In this document: positions 1 to 6,265 of the stretch, piece after piece
How positions within the stretch are numbered: position 1 is the stretch's first letter
Layout: each line of letters opens with the position of its first letter
Source: JAOTYV01 sp964469835
GTDB taxonomy: Bacteria > Pseudomonadota > Alphaproteobacteria > UBA8366
Direction of reading: 5' to 3'
DNA: 13,658 nt
Assembly: GCA_964469835.1 (NCBI GenBank)
Contig: CAYYBI010000249.1
Coordinates: forward strand, 1-13,658
Position numbers and translations under genes: made by a program
Notes under the pieces: generated by a model
The model's database searches: none
What the model saw: only the letters and a program-made list of their open reading frames with translations
What the model was told of the DNA's origin: nothing

Positions 1-626
1 ACTGGCACAATCGCGGTTACCAAAATTTCGAGGGATTTCTGGCAAAACTGACGAGCCGCAAGCGCAAATCGATTCGGCGCGAACGGCAAAAAGTTGCCGA
101 AATGGGTATCGTCGTCCGTGCGCTGATCGGCCCCGACATCAAGCCCCATCATTGGGACGACTTTCATCGGTTTTACGTCGATACCTATGATCGGAAATGG
201 GGCTATCCGTATCTAACCCGGGCATTCTTCGAACTTCTGCAGGAAACGCTGGTGGACGATGTAGTGCTGATGATGGCCGAGCGGGACGGCCGGAACATTG
301 CCGGCGCCCTGAATTTACGGGGTGGCGATGCCCTGTTCGGACGTAATTGGGGTTGCGATCAGGATTTCAAATTCCTGCATTTCGAGGCCTGTTATTACAG
401 CGCTATCGATTTCGCCATCGAACACGGCCTGGGGCGGGTCGAGGCAGGTACCCAAGGCCCGCATAAGGTGCGTCGCGGCTATGAGCCGGTTCACACCTAC
501 AGCGCGCATTGGATTAAGGAAGCTAATTTTCGTGACGCGGTCGATCAATTCCTCCGACAGGAGCGTCAGTTGAAAGACGAAGAAATAAGTAATTTCAAAG
601 AGTTTTCCCCATACCGGACGGAATGA
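1..626 (+). CDS. GNAT/FemAB-like acetyltransferase (COG3146, DUF482), C-terminal part
   Basis: The open frame runs in from the left edge (first full codon at base 3) and stops with TGA at 624-626, so the true start lies outside the window; the ATG at 102 is internal. The first visible residues include WHNRGY and then a basic stretch SRKRKSIRRER, followed by a GNAT-like fold with conserved-looking pieces such as HHWDDFHRFY (near bases 145-175) and the ending KEFSPYRTE. These are typical of the COG3146/DUF482 family, predicted N-acyltransferases related to FemAB-type peptidoglycan enzymes; the substrate is not known for most members. Family members are about 380-400 residues, so roughly half is missing here. 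The next gene on the same strand starts about 130 bases downstream, so co-transcription is possible but not shown. Family assignment is fairly sure; the biochemical role is inference. Confidence 0.85.
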   Translation, partial: WHNRGYQNFEGFLAKLTSRKRKSIRRERQKVAEMGIVVRALIGPDIKPHHWDDFHRFYVDTYDRKWGYPYLTRAFFELLQETLVDDVVLMMAERDGRNIAGALNLRGGDALFGRNWGCDQDFKFLHFEACYYSAIDFAIEHGLGRVEAGTQGPHKVRRGYEPVHTYSAHWIKEANFRDAVDQFLRQERQLKDEEISNFKEFSPYRTE

Positions 627-754
627 AGCCCGGGCGTTAGAACGTCACCGCCGCGCGATTCTGCTATCTGATAAGCGGCAATTCCGGGTGCGAAATTAAC
701 CCTTGTCAATGTTTGAGTAAGAAAGTCCCGGTATACCTACAGTCGGGCTTCAGC

Positions 755-2011
755 ATGAACATACGTAAAATTTTACTCATCGAGGACGACGACGCCGAGG
801 CCGATCTGCTGACGACGCAGCTTGGCCAATTCGGATATACCGTCCAACGTCTCGGCGGCGCCGCCGACATCAGCAGTGCCGTCGAACAAATTCAGCCGAC
901 GGCGCTATTGGTCGGCCTGCCGTCCGGCAAACGCGCGACCGAGACAATCGAACGATTGGCTAAACACGAAGGGGCCGAATCGCTTCCGCCAGTGATATAC
1001 CTGTCGCCCGACCCGCAAATGCCAATTCGGCTCGCCGCGGTCCGCGCCGGCGCCAATGCGTTGCTGATGCGCCCAGTCAGCATGATCGATCTTGTCGACA
1101 CGCTGGACCCTCTATCGGTCAATCACCTCGAGGACCCATTCCGCGTCCTGATCGTCGACGACGACCCACGGATCTGCAAATACTATCAAATGATCCTGGC
1201 TGAAGCCGGCATGGAAACCAAGATTTGCAACAAACCCTTGGAGTCCTTCGAAGTTCTATCCGACTTCCGGCCTGAACTGATCATCATGGACCTGTATATG
1301 CCGGAATGCCGCGGCAAGGAACTTGCCGCCGTGATACGGCAGGAGCCTTCCTTCGACTCTATCCCCATCGTTTTTCTGTCCGCCGAAGACGATCTCCTGA
1401 AACAACTGGATGTCATGACCATCGGTGGCGACGATTTTCTCACTAAGCCGATCCGGCCGGAACATCTGGTGATGGCCGTCTACACCCGTGCGCGCCGGTT
1501 TCGGTCGCTCCGATCCATGATGTTGCGAGACAGCCTAACCGGACTGCTGAACCATACGACTACACAGGCCCATCTAAATATCGAGATTGACCGTATGCGC
1601 CGGGAGGGCAAGCCCCTCGGCTTCGCCGTAATCGATCTCGACCATTTTAAACGGGTCAACGACACATATGGCCATCCGGCGGGCGATCGCGTGATAAAAA
1701 CGCTCTCCAGCCTCCTTCGGCAGCGGCTGCGGAGCTCCGATATCATCGGACGGACCGGCGGTGAGGAATTCGCAGTCGCACTATCGGGAACGAATGCCGA
1801 AACGACCGTTACGATCATGAACGATGTCCGGGAATCCTTCCAAATGATCCGCCAACACTACGACGGCGGAGAATTCACCGTCACGCTGAGCTGCGGCATT
1901 GCCGTATTCCCGGAATTCAGCGACGCAACGGCGCTAACCGACGCTGCCGACCGTGCCCTTTATCAAGCCAAAGGCGCCGGCCGCAATCAGGTGGTACTCG
2001 CAAAGGCCTGA
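755..2011 (+). CDS. Two-receiver GGDEF diguanylate cyclase (PleD-like)
   Basis: A 418-residue cytoplasmic response regulator predicted to make cyclic di-GMP from two GTP. Domains in order: receiver 1 (about 4-122), receiver 2 (about 129-250), GGDEF (about 258-416). Receiver 1 keeps the acidic cluster E10-D13, but the phospho-acceptor position is Gly54 (LLVGLP) and the conserved Lys is Arg106, so it should not be phosphorylated. Receiver 2 is complete: D135-D137, D179 (IIMDLYMP), S209 and K231. The cyclase signature GGEEF lies at 335-339, and the inhibitory I-site RSSD at 326-329 has the standard five-residue spacing, so product inhibition is expected. The layout resembles Caulobacter PleD, but with the working receiver second instead of first. 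I chose ATG 755, where the receiver fold begins; an in-frame TTG at 713 would add 14 residues. Neither start has a clear ribosome binding site. No histidine kinase partner is in the window. Confidence 0.93.
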   Translation: MNIRKILLIEDDDAEADLLTTQLGQFGYTVQRLGGAADISSAVEQIQPTALLVGLPSGKRATETIERLAKHEGAESLPPVIYLSPDPQMPIRLAAVRAGANALLMRPVSMIDLVDTLDPLSVNHLEDPFRVLIVDDDPRICKYYQMILAEAGMETKICNKPLESFEVLSDFRPELIIMDLYMPECRGKELAAVIRQEPSFDSIPIVFLSAEDDLLKQLDVMTIGGDDFLTKPIRPEHLVMAVYTRARRFRSLRSMMLRDSLTGLLNHTTTQAHLNIEIDRMRREGKPLGFAVIDLDHFKRVNDTYGHPAGDRVIKTLSSLLRQRLRSSDIIGRTGGEEFAVALSGTNAETTVTIMNDVRESFQMIRQHYDGGEFTVTLSCGIAVFPEFSDATALTDAADRALYQAKGAGRNQVVLAKA

Positions 2012-2045
2012 TCCCGCCTCGGCTGGCGGCCACCTCGCCCACTCC

Positions 2046-2127
2046 AAAAAAAGTCTTCTAATGCCATGCGTCTGTGACACCGGTCACTGCGCGGTTAACC
2101 ATTCCCGGCGATATTAAAAAAAGTCTT
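2046..2127. repeat. 12-base direct repeat AAAAAAAGTCTT, two copies 70 bases apart
   Basis: The exact 12-mer AAAAAAAGTCTT occurs at 2046-2057 and again at 2116-2127. The second copy continues with T residues to 2131 and so forms a near-perfect palindrome of six A, G-T-C, six T. The CRP-like palindrome lies between the copies. Both lie in the non-coding gap before the 58-residue gene. A-tract pairs of this kind may bend DNA or bind a regulator; the second copy is also too A/T-rich to make a stable terminator stem. Confidence 0.5.
2073..2088. promoter_or_regulatory. CRP/FNR-superfamily-like palindrome
   Basis: TGTGA, six bases, TCACT: one base away from the classic TGTGA-N6-TCACA pattern of CRP-type regulators; the inner arms GTGAC and GTCAC are perfect inverted repeats. 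It lies in the 145-base gap between the cyclase gene and the 58-residue gene, ending 68 bases before the latter's ATG. That fits an operator for the small gene, but no clear -35/-10 pair was found beside it, so the assignment is only a suggestion. Confidence 0.3.
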
Positions 2128-2156
2128 TTTTACCTCTATGTACGGCATGGAAGTCG

Positions 2157-2333
2157 ATGAACGTTAACAACACGCAATTGCAGCACCGCCATACGACCCG
2201 ACACCGCATTTCGCGCATGGTTTCCATGGGGGAACAGTATTTTTTGCGCCATCCCTTGTTTGGATATTTAGCCTTTGTCGGCATCTCGTTGCTGCTGCTC
2301 GGCAGCGTCGCAGTCGCGTCCTTACCCGCTTAG
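2157..2333 (+). CDS. Small single-span membrane protein, 58 residues, unknown
   Basis: ATG at 2157, TAG at 2331-2333; too short for most gene callers. The N-terminal part is rich in His and Arg (residues 10-20 and R31); one strongly hydrophobic segment follows (about residues 33-57, with LLLLGSVAVA), and the protein ends right after it. By the positive-inside rule the N terminus should be cytoplasmic, giving a bitopic or tail-anchored small protein. GGAAG just before the start (2149-2153) could be a ribosome binding site, but its spacing of three bases is short. It is convergent with clpA, whose stop is 68 bases away, and its upstream gap carries a repeat pair and a CRP-like palindrome. I do not recognise a family. 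The charge and hydrophobicity layout make it more likely real than a chance ORF, but conservation must decide. Confidence 0.5.
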   Translation: MNVNNTQLQHRHTTRHRISRMVSMGEQYFLRHPLFGYLAFVGISLLLLGSVAVASLPA

Positions 2334-2372
2334 GACACGCGCAACACTGGCGAACGCCGAGTTTCGCTAACG

Positions 2373-2391
2373 CGCGGTGCATTGCGCCGCG
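2373..2391 (+). terminator. Possible hairpin between convergent genes
   Basis: An 8-base-pair stem (2373-2380 with 2384-2391, one G-U pair in plus-strand RNA) with an ATT loop, located between the 58-residue gene and the 3' end of clpA. In minus-strand RNA the wobble becomes an A-C mismatch, so it suits plus-strand transcripts better. There is no following T-tract, so it is not a canonical intrinsic terminator. Confidence 0.22.
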
Positions 2392-2401
2392 ATTGGCAAA
2401 C

Positions 2402-4732
2402 CTATTCCACGGTCTCGGAAACCTTGCCCTTGGTCGGCCGGCCACCGCGTTTTGAGCGAGGCGCCGGCGCTTTCTTTGGCATCTTCGGAAATGCGAACCT
2501 CGGCTTATCGTCTTCGATCGTGATCGATACGGTGCCGCCTTTCGCCAAACGCCCAAACAACAACTCTTCCGCCAGCGGCTGCTTAATGAATTCCTGGATG
2601 ATCCGGCTCAACGGCCGCGCACCGAAACTTGGATCATAGCCCCGCCGCGCCAGCCATTTCCGCGCCCCCGCAGTCAACTCTATGCTCACGCTCCGGTCGG
2701 CAAGTTGCTCTTCGAGTTGCATGATGAACTTGTCGACGACGCGCCCCACGACCTCAGGTTTGAGGCTCGAGAAGCCGATAATCGAATCCAGCCGATTTCG
2801 AAACTCCGGCGTGAACATGCGATTAATCGCCTCTTCGTCGTCGCCGATACGGCTTTCCCGCGCAAATCCCATCGCCGGCTTTGCGATATCAGCCGCGCCC
2901 GCATTGGTCGTCATGATCAGGATGACATTGCGAAAATCAACGGACTTGCCGTTATGGTCGGTCAGTTTTCCGTAATCCATGACCTGCAACAGGATATTAA
3001 AGACATCGGGATGCGCCTTCTCGATATCATCCAGCAGCAACACCGAATGTGGATTCTTGTCGATCGCATCGGTCATCATGCCGCCTTGGTCAAAACCGAC
3101 ATAGCCCGGAGGGGCGCCGATCAATCGCGAAACGCTGTGCCGTTCCATGTACTCCGACATATCGAACCGGACGAGCTCGATCCCCATGGTCAGTGCGAGT
3201 TGCCGGGCCACTTCCGTTTTGCCGACGCCGGTCGGGCCGGAGAACAAATATGAGCCAATCGGCTTCTCGGGCTCCCTCAGCCCCGCGCGCGACAGTTTGA
3301 TCGCACTGGACAACGCCTGAATTGCCGAATCCTGTCCGAATACCACCAATTTGAGATCGCGCTCCAGGTTTTCCAGCGCCGTCTTGTCGTCCTTGGAAAC
3401 CTGTTTCGGTGGGATCCGGGCGATTTTGGCTACGACGCGCTCGACGTCGCGCACGCCGATCTGCCGCTTCCGTTTGGAAGGGGGCAACAGCATTTGCGAT
3501 GCGCCAACCTCGTCAATCACGTCGATTGCTTTATCAGGTAATTTCCGATCATTGATATACCGTGCCGACAACTCGACCGCGGTGCGAAGGGCTTCGTTGG
3601 TATATTTGACGCCGTGATGTTCTTCGTAATACGGCTTCAATCCTCGAAGAATCTTGACGGTATCCTCTATCGTCGGTTCGACCACGTCGATCTTTTGGAA
3701 GCGCCGGACCAAGGCGCGATCCTTCTCGAAGTGATTACGGTATTCCTTGTAGGTGGTCGAACCGATGCAGCGCAGAGAGCCGCTCTGCAAGGCGGGCTTG
3801 AGCAGGTTTGACGCATCCATCGCGCCACCGCTTGTCGCGCCGGCGCCAATCACCGTATGAATTTCATCGATGAAGAGAATGCCGGATTCCATCTCCTCCA
3901 ATTCACGAATGACTGCCTTCAAACGTTCCTCGAAGTCGCCACGATACCGGGTGCCGGCAAGCAGCGCCCCCATATCGAGCGCGAAAATCGTATTGCCGAG
4001 CAGAACATCCGGCACCTCGCTGCCGACGATCCGCAATGCCAAACCCTCGGCGATCGCCGTTTTCCCGACGCCCGGATCGCCCACGTAAAGTGGGTTGTTC
4101 TTGGTTCGACGACACAGGATCTGAATGGTCCGTTCGATTTCGTCGGTGCGGCCAATCAACGGGTCGATACGGCCCTTCTCAGCTTTCTGGTTCAAATCGA
4201 CGCAATAGGCATCGAGCGCCTCGCTACCCTTCTGGTTCACTTTCTCAGGCGCGGCGTCCTCATCAGTGCCCCCGATCGGACGCTCTTCGCTCTGTCCGGA
4301 CACCTTCGCGATACCATGGCTGATGTAGTTGACCGCATCGAATCGGGTCATGTCCTGTTCCTGCAGGAAATACACGGCGTGGCTTTCGCGCTCCGAGAAC
4401 ATTGCAACGACGACATTCGATCCTGTCACCTCCTGCCGTCCGGACGATTGGACATGTATTGCTGCCCTCTGCAACACACGTTGGAAACTTGCTGTCGGTT
4501 TCGGGTCCTCCACATTGTCCGTGAGAAAGGATTCGAGCTCGGTATCAAGATAATCCGTGATATCGCGCTGCAATTTCTCGATATCGACGCCGCAAGCGCG
4601 CAGGACCGCCACCGCATCCTGATCATCGCACAAGGAAAGCAAGAGATGCTCCAAGGTCGCGTATTCGTGTTTCCGGTCATTCGCCAGCGCCAATGCGCGA
4701 TGAAGACTTTGCTCAAGATTACGGGACAACAT
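2402..4732 (-). CDS. clpA: ATP-dependent Clp protease ATP-binding subunit ClpA
   Basis: A 776-residue AAA+ unfoldase that feeds substrates, including those handed over by ClpS, into the ClpP peptidase. Order: Clp N-domain (about 1-145); AAA D1 with Walker A GDPGVGKT (218-225), Walker B LFIDE (286-290) and pore loop around RYRGDFE; AAA D2 with Walker A GPTGVGKT (499-506), pore motif GYVG (543-546) and sensor-2 region GARPL (705-709). Two departures stand out. The D2 Walker B reads LLLDD (565-569), with Asp569 where the catalytic Glu is expected. The ClpP-docking IGL/IGF tripeptide appears as MGF (621-623). A basic 25-residue tail (KRGGRPTKGK near 761-770) extends slightly past the E. coli length of 758. 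Start ATG 4732 lies seven bases after the clpS stop, and an AAGGA ribosome binding site overlaps the last clpS codons, so the two genes are one operon. The identity is certain. Confidence 0.98.
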   Translation of the reverse strand: MLSRNLEQSLHRALALANDRKHEYATLEHLLLSLCDDQDAVAVLRACGVDIEKLQRDITDYLDTELESFLTDNVEDPKPTASFQRVLQRAAIHVQSSGRQEVTGSNVVVAMFSERESHAVYFLQEQDMTRFDAVNYISHGIAKVSGQSEERPIGGTDEDAAPEKVNQKGSEALDAYCVDLNQKAEKGRIDPLIGRTDEIERTIQILCRRTKNNPLYVGDPGVGKTAIAEGLALRIVGSEVPDVLLGNTIFALDMGALLAGTRYRGDFEERLKAVIRELEEMESGILFIDEIHTVIGAGATSGGAMDASNLLKPALQSGSLRCIGSTTYKEYRNHFEKDRALVRRFQKIDVVEPTIEDTVKILRGLKPYYEEHHGVKYTNEALRTAVELSARYINDRKLPDKAIDVIDEVGASQMLLPPSKRKRQIGVRDVERVVAKIARIPPKQVSKDDKTALENLERDLKLVVFGQDSAIQALSSAIKLSRAGLREPEKPIGSYLFSGPTGVGKTEVARQLALTMGIELVRFDMSEYMERHSVSRLIGAPPGYVGFDQGGMMTDAIDKNPHSVLLLDDIEKAHPDVFNILLQVMDYGKLTDHNGKSVDFRNVILIMTTNAGAADIAKPAMGFARESRIGDDEEAINRMFTPEFRNRLDSIIGFSSLKPEVVGRVVDKFIMQLEEQLADRSVSIELTAGARKWLARRGYDPSFGARPLSRIIQEFIKQPLAEELLFGRLAKGGTVSITIEDDKPRFAFPKMPKKAPAPRSKRGGRPTKGKVSETVE

Positions 4733-4739
4733 TACGTGG

Positions 4740-5066
4740 TTATTCCTTTTCCAACGTGCACTGCAGCGGGTGCTGGTGCTGAATGGCGAAGTCCATCACT
4801 TGCGTAACTTTTGTTTCGGCTATCTCGTAGGGATAGACACCACAAATTCCGACCCCTCTTTGGTGGACATGTAACATGATTTGCGTCGCCTCTTCGCGGC
4901 CTTTCCCGAAGAAACGCTCCAACACATGAACGACAAACTCCATAGGTGTATAATCATCATTCAACATTAAAACTTTGTACATCGACGGCTTCTTGGTCTT
5001 CGGCTTGGTTCGGGTAACCACGCCGGTATTGGTGCCGTCATCGATCTTGTTGTTGCGATCACTCAT
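4740..5066 (-). CDS. clpS: ATP-dependent Clp protease adaptor ClpS
   Basis: A 108-residue adaptor that binds proteins with destabilising N-terminal residues and delivers them to ClpA (bacterial N-degron pathway). After a flexible, polar N-terminal arm (1-28) comes the ClpS core. The substrate-pocket residues are all present: N36-D37-D38, T40 and M42 in LNDDYTPMEF, and H68 in HVHQRG; CGVYPYEIAETKV and the ending HPLQCTLEKE are standard. I chose ATG 5066; an in-frame TTG at 5072 would add two residues. No strong ribosome binding site precedes either start. It is the first gene of the clpS-clpA operon and sits behind a probable sigma70 promoter at 5096-5124. Nothing is missing, so full adaptor function is expected. 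Alphaproteobacteria often have a second ClpS elsewhere; none is in this window. Confidence 0.97.
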   Translation of the reverse strand: MSDRNNKIDDGTNTGVVTRTKPKTKKPSMYKVLMLNDDYTPMEFVVHVLERFFGKGREEATQIMLHVHQRGVGICGVYPYEIAETKVTQVMDFAIQHQHPLQCTLEKE

Positions 5067-5095
5067 GGCCAATTCTAATAATACACCACGCCTTC

Positions 5096-5124
5096 ATAAT
5101 ATTGGACAGTTGTCTTCCGGTAAA
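5096..5124 (-). promoter_or_regulatory. Probable sigma70 promoter of clpS-clpA
   Basis: Read on the minus strand: -35 TTTACC (5119-5124), 17-base spacer, -10 TATTAT (5096-5101; five of six match TATAAT). The -10 ends 29 bases before the clpS ATG, giving a leader of only about 20 bases. Position and spacing fit well; the -35 is weak (four of six). Confidence 0.45.
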
Positions 5125-5261
5125 ATAGCGATTTCGTTTCCGCCCTGACGCGATAGGGATATAGGAACGATTAACGCCTGCTAACAGGGTTCATCAAAAC
5201 ATCTTGCCGAATTAGACCCAGTCTGGATCGATACTGAGGCAATGTGATCGCCTTGGCCATG

Positions 5262-5299
5262 TCAAACAGAAAACGGCCCCGCCAATTTGGCGGGGCCGT
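5262..5299 (-). terminator. Intrinsic terminator of the phasin gene
   Basis: A perfect 11-base-pair GC-rich stem (5273-5283 with 5289-5299) with a five-base loop. On the minus strand it is followed by TTT and then a T-rich stretch down to about 5262. It begins 31 bases after the phasin stop codon, in the right orientation, and should separate the phasin transcript from clpS-clpA downstream. Confidence 0.85.
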
Positions 5300-5330
5300 C
5301 TCGATCAAGAAGTGTTCCAGGATATCGGCG

Positions 5331-5816
5331 TCAGCGCGCGGTCTGCTTGAGAAGTGTTTCCACTGTCTCGTTCAACTGCGCCTGGATCGGTTCGAAGGCC
5401 TCGTTGGCGACCTTTGCCGTTATCTCATTGATCTTCTTACCTTCGGTAACAAGTGTCTCCACATTCGATTTAGCGAAACCGGATTGCAGGTCAACCGCTT
5501 CCTTCACGGTTTTCGCGGCAAACATCGCCTGCGTCGCTTCGACGCCGGCCTCCGCGGATACCTGCAGCATGTTGAAATACGCCTTTCCGATACTCTCGGC
5601 TCCCTTGGCCCAGACATTGCCGGCGGCCACAATTGCCTCAACATTCTTCTGGCTCAACTGGGTCATGTCGTCGTAGCCCTTGAGAATGGACTTGCTCGCC
5701 TTCTCAACCTGCTCTTTGTTCATCGTCATGGCCTGCTCCATCGTTTCCTTGTTGGCGTCTGCCGACTGCTTGGCTTGCTTAACTTTGGAATGCGTACTCT
5801 TAGCTTTAGTGGTCAT
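5331..5816 (-). CDS. Phasin family protein (Phasin_2 type)
   Basis: A 161-residue amphipathic helical protein that coats polyhydroxyalkanoate granules. It has a Lys-rich polar N-terminus (1-45), then an Ala- and Val-rich heptad-like helical region (about 46-155) with typical phasin stretches such as NVEAIVAAG (58-66), SIGKAYFNML (75-84) and the C-terminal FEPIQAQLNE (141-150). No signal peptide or membrane segment. I chose ATG 5816 because GGAG lies seven bases upstream; the open frame extends to 5936, but that part has no family similarity and covers the operator boxes. The gene is monocistronic: own promoter at 5936-5965, strong terminator at 5273-5299. Three PhaR-like boxes around the promoter suggest repression relieved by polymer. 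No PHA synthase or phaR is in the window. The family is clear; granule binding is inferred from it. Confidence 0.93.
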   Translation of the reverse strand: MTTKAKSTHSKVKQAKQSADANKETMEQAMTMNKEQVEKASKSILKGYDDMTQLSQKNVEAIVAAGNVWAKGAESIGKAYFNMLQVSAEAGVEATQAMFAAKTVKEAVDLQSGFAKSNVETLVTEGKKINEITAKVANEAFEPIQAQLNETVETLLKQTAR

Positions 5817-5899
5817 TGTCCCGCTCCGTTCCGGCTCAATCATTTCAACGTCGCCATGCCCGTCTTCAAGCCGGCCGCTGAAGTGTTGATCATTAATTC

Positions 5900-5911
5900 T
5901 GTGCTGCACAA
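5900..5911. promoter_or_regulatory. PhaR-like box in the phasin leader
   Basis: Plus strand TGTGCTGCACAA: 11 of 12 positions of the recalled PhaR consensus. Its core TGTGC-T-GCACA is a perfect palindrome about a single base. It is spaced 18 bases from the box at 5918. Confidence 0.45.
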
Positions 5912-5917
5912 TTTTTG

Positions 5918-5929
5918 TGCGCTGCAACA
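5918..5929. promoter_or_regulatory. PhaR-like box at the phasin transcription start
   Basis: Plus strand TGCGCTGCAACA shares its first nine bases with the box at 5975 and matches 11 of 12 positions of the recalled PhaR consensus. It lies six bases downstream of the -10, covering the predicted start point, the classic place for a repressor. Confidence 0.5.
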
Positions 5930-5935
5930 TGACCA

Positions 5936-5965
5936 TGTATATTGGACGCTACGAGGGCATGTCAA
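5936..5965 (-). promoter_or_regulatory. Sigma70 promoter of the phasin gene
   Basis: On the minus strand: a perfect -35 TTGACA (5960-5965), 18-base spacer, -10 TATACA (5936-5941; four of six). Transcription should start near 5929, giving a leader of about 113 bases. An A/T-rich stretch lies upstream of the -35 (5987-5999). PhaR-like boxes flank it on both sides. Confidence 0.6.
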
Positions 5966-5974
5966 CAAAAATGT

Positions 5975-5986
5975 TGCGCTGCACCA
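5975..5986. promoter_or_regulatory. PhaR-like box, upstream of the phasin -35
   Basis: Plus strand TGCGCTGCACCA. It matches all twelve positions of TGCRNYGCASMA, a consensus I recall for the Bradyrhizobium PHA regulator PhaR. It ends ten bases from the -35 hexamer of the phasin promoter. Confidence 0.5.
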
Positions 5987-6132
5987 TATATTTTATTACG
6001 CCGCAATCAGCGCCACCGAATGCCCCAAATCCCACGCCCGATGGCATCCCCACTGTGTCGATTTAGACCACCGCCAAGCGGAAAGAGAATGTGGTGGTAG
6101 ACCCAAAGTACAACTGGATAGCGGGGAACGCT

Positions 6133-6162
6133 TTGCGCTACGATATTTGTTAACGGTAATAT
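6133..6162 (+). promoter_or_regulatory. Weak candidate promoter of the carboxypeptidase gene
   Basis: TTGCGC (6133-6138), 18-base spacer, TAATAT (6157-6162), about 104 bases before the ATG at 6266. Each hexamer matches sigma70 consensus at only about four positions, so this is the best candidate rather than a clear promoter. Confidence 0.22.
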
Positions 6163-6265
6163 GGGGAGGATTTCGGCGGGATTTCATCGATTGGAAAACA
6201 ATTCGTCTTTGCATCTTCCAGAGATAGCAGATAAGAATTAGTGGGTTGGGTGGCTCTTTCCAAGA

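Larger units (their letters stand above)
5817..6265. other. Divergent intergenic region, phasin gene to carboxypeptidase gene
   Basis: A 449-base gap between two divergent genes. The phasin side (5817-5999) holds the phasin leader, its promoter and three PhaR-like boxes. The middle (6000-6120) contains only an ACCACC...GGTGGT inverted repeat (6067-6072 with 6093-6098, 20-base loop), too weak to interpret. The carboxypeptidase side has one weak promoter-like pair. Open frames crossing the region are antisense shadows or lack ribosome binding sites; I see no RNA gene. Confidence 0.6.

Noticed and set aside
703..737. Promoter-like TTGTCA and TATACC before the cyclase gene
   Set aside because: The spacer is 23 bases, too long; no alternative pair with 16-18 bases was found.
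2164..2556. A 130-codon minus-strand frame continuing past the clpA stop region
   Set aside because: Arg-rich, in another frame of clpA's 3' end, and overlaps the better-supported small membrane protein on the plus strand.
3857..4807. A 316-codon open frame on the plus strand opposite clpA
   Set aside because: It lies wholly antisense to well-conserved clpA and the end of clpS, has no family similarity, and arises from codon bias on the opposite strand.
5169..5185. CtrA-like TTAA spacing (also near 695 and 6151)
   Set aside because: None of these has the TTAA-N7-TTAA spacing, so they do not support CtrA control.
5244..6227. A 327-codon open frame on the plus strand opposite the phasin gene and its promoter
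   Set aside because: It spans a terminator, a conserved phasin gene and operator boxes; the protein is low in recognisable structure. Antisense shadow.
6161..6241. A 26-codon upstream frame beginning ATGGGGAGG before the carboxypeptidase gene
   Set aside because: No ribosome binding site before its ATG and no peptide feature; likely chance.
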